Assembly: GCF_910589235.1 (NCBI RefSeq)
Contig: NC_060964.1
Span: forward strand, 944,071-1,008,070
Origin: Vespa crabro
Lineage: Eukaryota; Arthropoda; Insecta; Hymenoptera; Vespidae
DNA: 64,000 nt
Direction: 5' to 3'
Below are positions 62,101 to 64,000 of this stretch, in pieces. Position 1 is the first letter of the stretch; every line of letters begins with the position of its first letter. A program made the position numbers and the translations under genes. The notes under the pieces were generated by a model. The model made no database searches, was not told the origin of the DNA, and worked only from the letters and a program-made list of their open reading frames with translations.

Positions 62101-62591
62101 GAAACTACGAAAATACAGGAGAAAGAGTCCTTGATTCGTGAAAAGATATTTCGTTCGTTTCTTGATCGACATTGTTACGTTTTATTTCGTTCGTAACATG
62201 TATTTATTCGTATTTAAATATATTATAGTTATATTTAGAAAAAAGGATTAGAACACATAGGTTTCGCGTAAATGAAGAAAAAAAAATAAATAAATAAAAG
62301 AAAAGGAAAAAAAAAGAATTGATTTCGTTGAAAAAGTAAATTTGAAATTAATTAAAAAGAGATTATCCAGTGAGATACTAGGGAAATAAATTAGAGATCG
62401 TTTGAACATTTTATCGGATTGCACGTTTTTCAGTACGATCGAAGGGAAGAAGATCGTAGGATTCTGTGAGATTTTAGCTAAAGAAGATTAATCCATACAT
62501 GGACCAACTGGACGACTTTAATGGACGATAACGGACTTAGAGGTTTACCCTTTTACGGAGAAACGCGAATCTATGTGAATTTCCTTGACAA

Positions 62592-62683
62592 AAAAGGAAG
62601 AATAAAATCTGTTCGCATTTATTCACTGGCTCTCTATTGGATTATTCAATCCCATGCTTTGCTTTCCTAAAATACATATAATT
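62592..62683 (-). repeat. Right arm of a perfect 92-bp inverted repeat
   Basis: Exact reverse complement of 61206-61297. The arms are separated by 1,294 bp. No target-site duplication is evident outside the arms. Confidence 0.97.
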
Positions 62684-62817
62684 TGAGTGATGGACAATCT
62701 CGCATGTAAACCATTCCGTTGTTAATATCATTACAAAGTAAATCCCTGTAAACGAAAGGAACAAGCTGATTCGCGTTTTCTATGTTATAAAATGTGGGCG
62801 TGCATATAAATACAAAC

Positions 62818-62819
<2 letters not shown>

Positions 62820-62868
<49 letters not shown>

Positions 62869-62883
62869 CGTACGTGTATACTT

Positions 62884-62919
<36 letters not shown>

Positions 62920-62920
62920 T
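62820..62920. repeat. (TA)n and (CA)n microsatellites
   Basis: TA run at 62820-62864 followed by CA and TA runs. Confidence 0.94.
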
Positions 62921-63344
62921 ACATACCTATAAGACCTGTCCGTCCATTCAGCTTTAAGCGAACGCTTTCGTGAAAGAAAATTTCATAGCTTGCGCAGTTT
63001 TCAACCGCTTGGCATGCATATAATCGGAGGGCGGAAGGTGAGTAAAAAACCCGGGGATTCGTCGGTAGAAAAGCGAAAAGTCACACCCACCGGTTCGCGG
63101 AGACATCGATGCTCGGTATAAGAATATTCTTTTCTTTCTTCGTGATTTTTCACAAACCCTGATTGATCTGGTTCGAACGGATAACTATTGACGAAATTAT
63201 TCATTTTCGCCTCGCAGAAATTTTGATCAATGCGTAAAACTAAATTGAGTAGTACAAAGGAAATGTGTATTAAAGTTGCTAAAAAATATTTGTCTACTTT
63301 TAGTTAACAATATATATTCTTTGTTAACGAACAAACAGTATCAA

Positions 63345-63725
63345 ACAAACGATGTGACATAGATATGAAACGTTTTTTCTAAAAGTGATAAAAAATCCAA
63401 TTTTTCAAATAAATTATTGAAAAACTCATTTGTTTTATTTTTATAAATATATTATTATATTATTATATTATGTTTGATTATATTATAATACATCTCTTAA
63501 GCATACGTAAATGTACTGTGCGTATATTTTTACGAATTTACAATAATATACTTGTATGATATAGATATGAAATGTGTTTTTCTAAAAGTGATAAAAAATC
63601 AAATTTTAAAATAAATTATTCAAAATATTATGTTTGTTATATTTGTTTTATTTCTATAAGTATATTATTATCTTATTACATTATTATACATATATATATA
63701 TGTATCATGCATATATTTTACATAA
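63345..63725. repeat. Diverged tandem duplication, about 200-bp unit
   Basis: The string gatatgaaa...tttttctaaaagtgataaa followed by aaataaattatt, ttgttttattt and tatattattat occurs near 63362 and again near 63564. Both copies end in a sequence like atttacaataatatac. Confidence 0.8.
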
Positions 63726-64000
63726 TTTACAATGATATATCCATACAGCGAAATTTTCGATCGTGTCAAATCTTCTAGATATAAAATCTATGAGTATAGA
63801 AATTATTCAAAAAGAGTAAAGAACGTTCCACTGGATGAAACTATAAAAATTTGAGGATAGCACGTATCGAGAATTTATCTCATAGATTATATCTTTCCCT
63901 CAATTGTAACGTGACTTGTTATTAGAAACACGTCTTCGTTCTTGAACCCAAGTTGTACGATTCGTGCCAATCTTCTGTCGTATCATATGGTTTATCAAAA

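Noticed and set aside
63165..63185. GGTTCGAAC, tRNA B-box-like
   Set aside because: No matching A box or cloverleaf could be drawn around it.

Overview
The window is AT-rich animal nuclear DNA, almost certainly from an insect and most likely a hymenopteran. That view rests on the intron-rich organisation, very dense TA/GA/ACAT/ATT microsatellites, mariner-family transposons, and an E-protein gene whose bHLH region is typical of insect Daughterless. The species is not determined. No bacterial, viral or CRISPR features were seen.

Positions 1-14,903 (+ strand) hold the 3' two thirds of daughterless (da), the class I bHLH E-protein that dimerises with tissue-specific bHLH factors on E-boxes. I could join exons from 1,248 to the stop at 14,903 in one consistent frame (about 496 residues without the optional 60-nt exon). 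The N-terminal exons lie upstream of the window. Two exon pairs look like tandem exon duplications. Exons 7,861-7,920 and 8,688-8,831 both encode the conserved RLDDAI-x-x-L-R-x-H-A helix. Exons 11,903-11,983 and 13,840-13,920 are both 81 nt, share phase and acceptor sequence, and encode alternative versions of the DNA-contacting basic region (ANNVRER versus ANNARER). The locus could therefore make E-proteins with different DNA-binding surfaces. The introns carry a tandem satellite, two mariner-type MITEs and many microsatellites.

Positions 14,904-23,275 are the da 3' UTR and an AT-rich, microsatellite-rich intergenic stretch. Positions 23,306-25,123 (- strand) encode a complete, uninterrupted 605-aa ABCG half-transporter of the ABCG1/ABCG4 type with all ATPase motifs intact. 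A CpG-rich block at about 31.2-31.43 kb may be a promoter.

Positions 32.9-36.1 kb hold two unrelated decayed mariner transposons, one on each strand, each with stops or frameshifts and lost catalytic acidic residues.

From 36.1 to 64.0 kb I see no protein-coding gene. The region is AT-rich with microsatellites, interrupted by short GC/CpG-richer blocks (for example 37.75-38.1, 41.4-41.8, 48.1-48.26, 49.1-49.27, 50.0-50.4, 51.3-51.85, 53.8-54.65, 55.2-55.8, 56.9-57.1, 60.1-60.6, 61.7-62.1 and 63.0-63.2 kb) that could be promoters, enhancers or Polycomb-type elements. It also holds a perfect 92-bp inverted repeat (61,206-61,297 and 62,592-62,683) that I cannot assign to any element. The best candidates for new biology are the paired alternative da exons and this inverted repeat.
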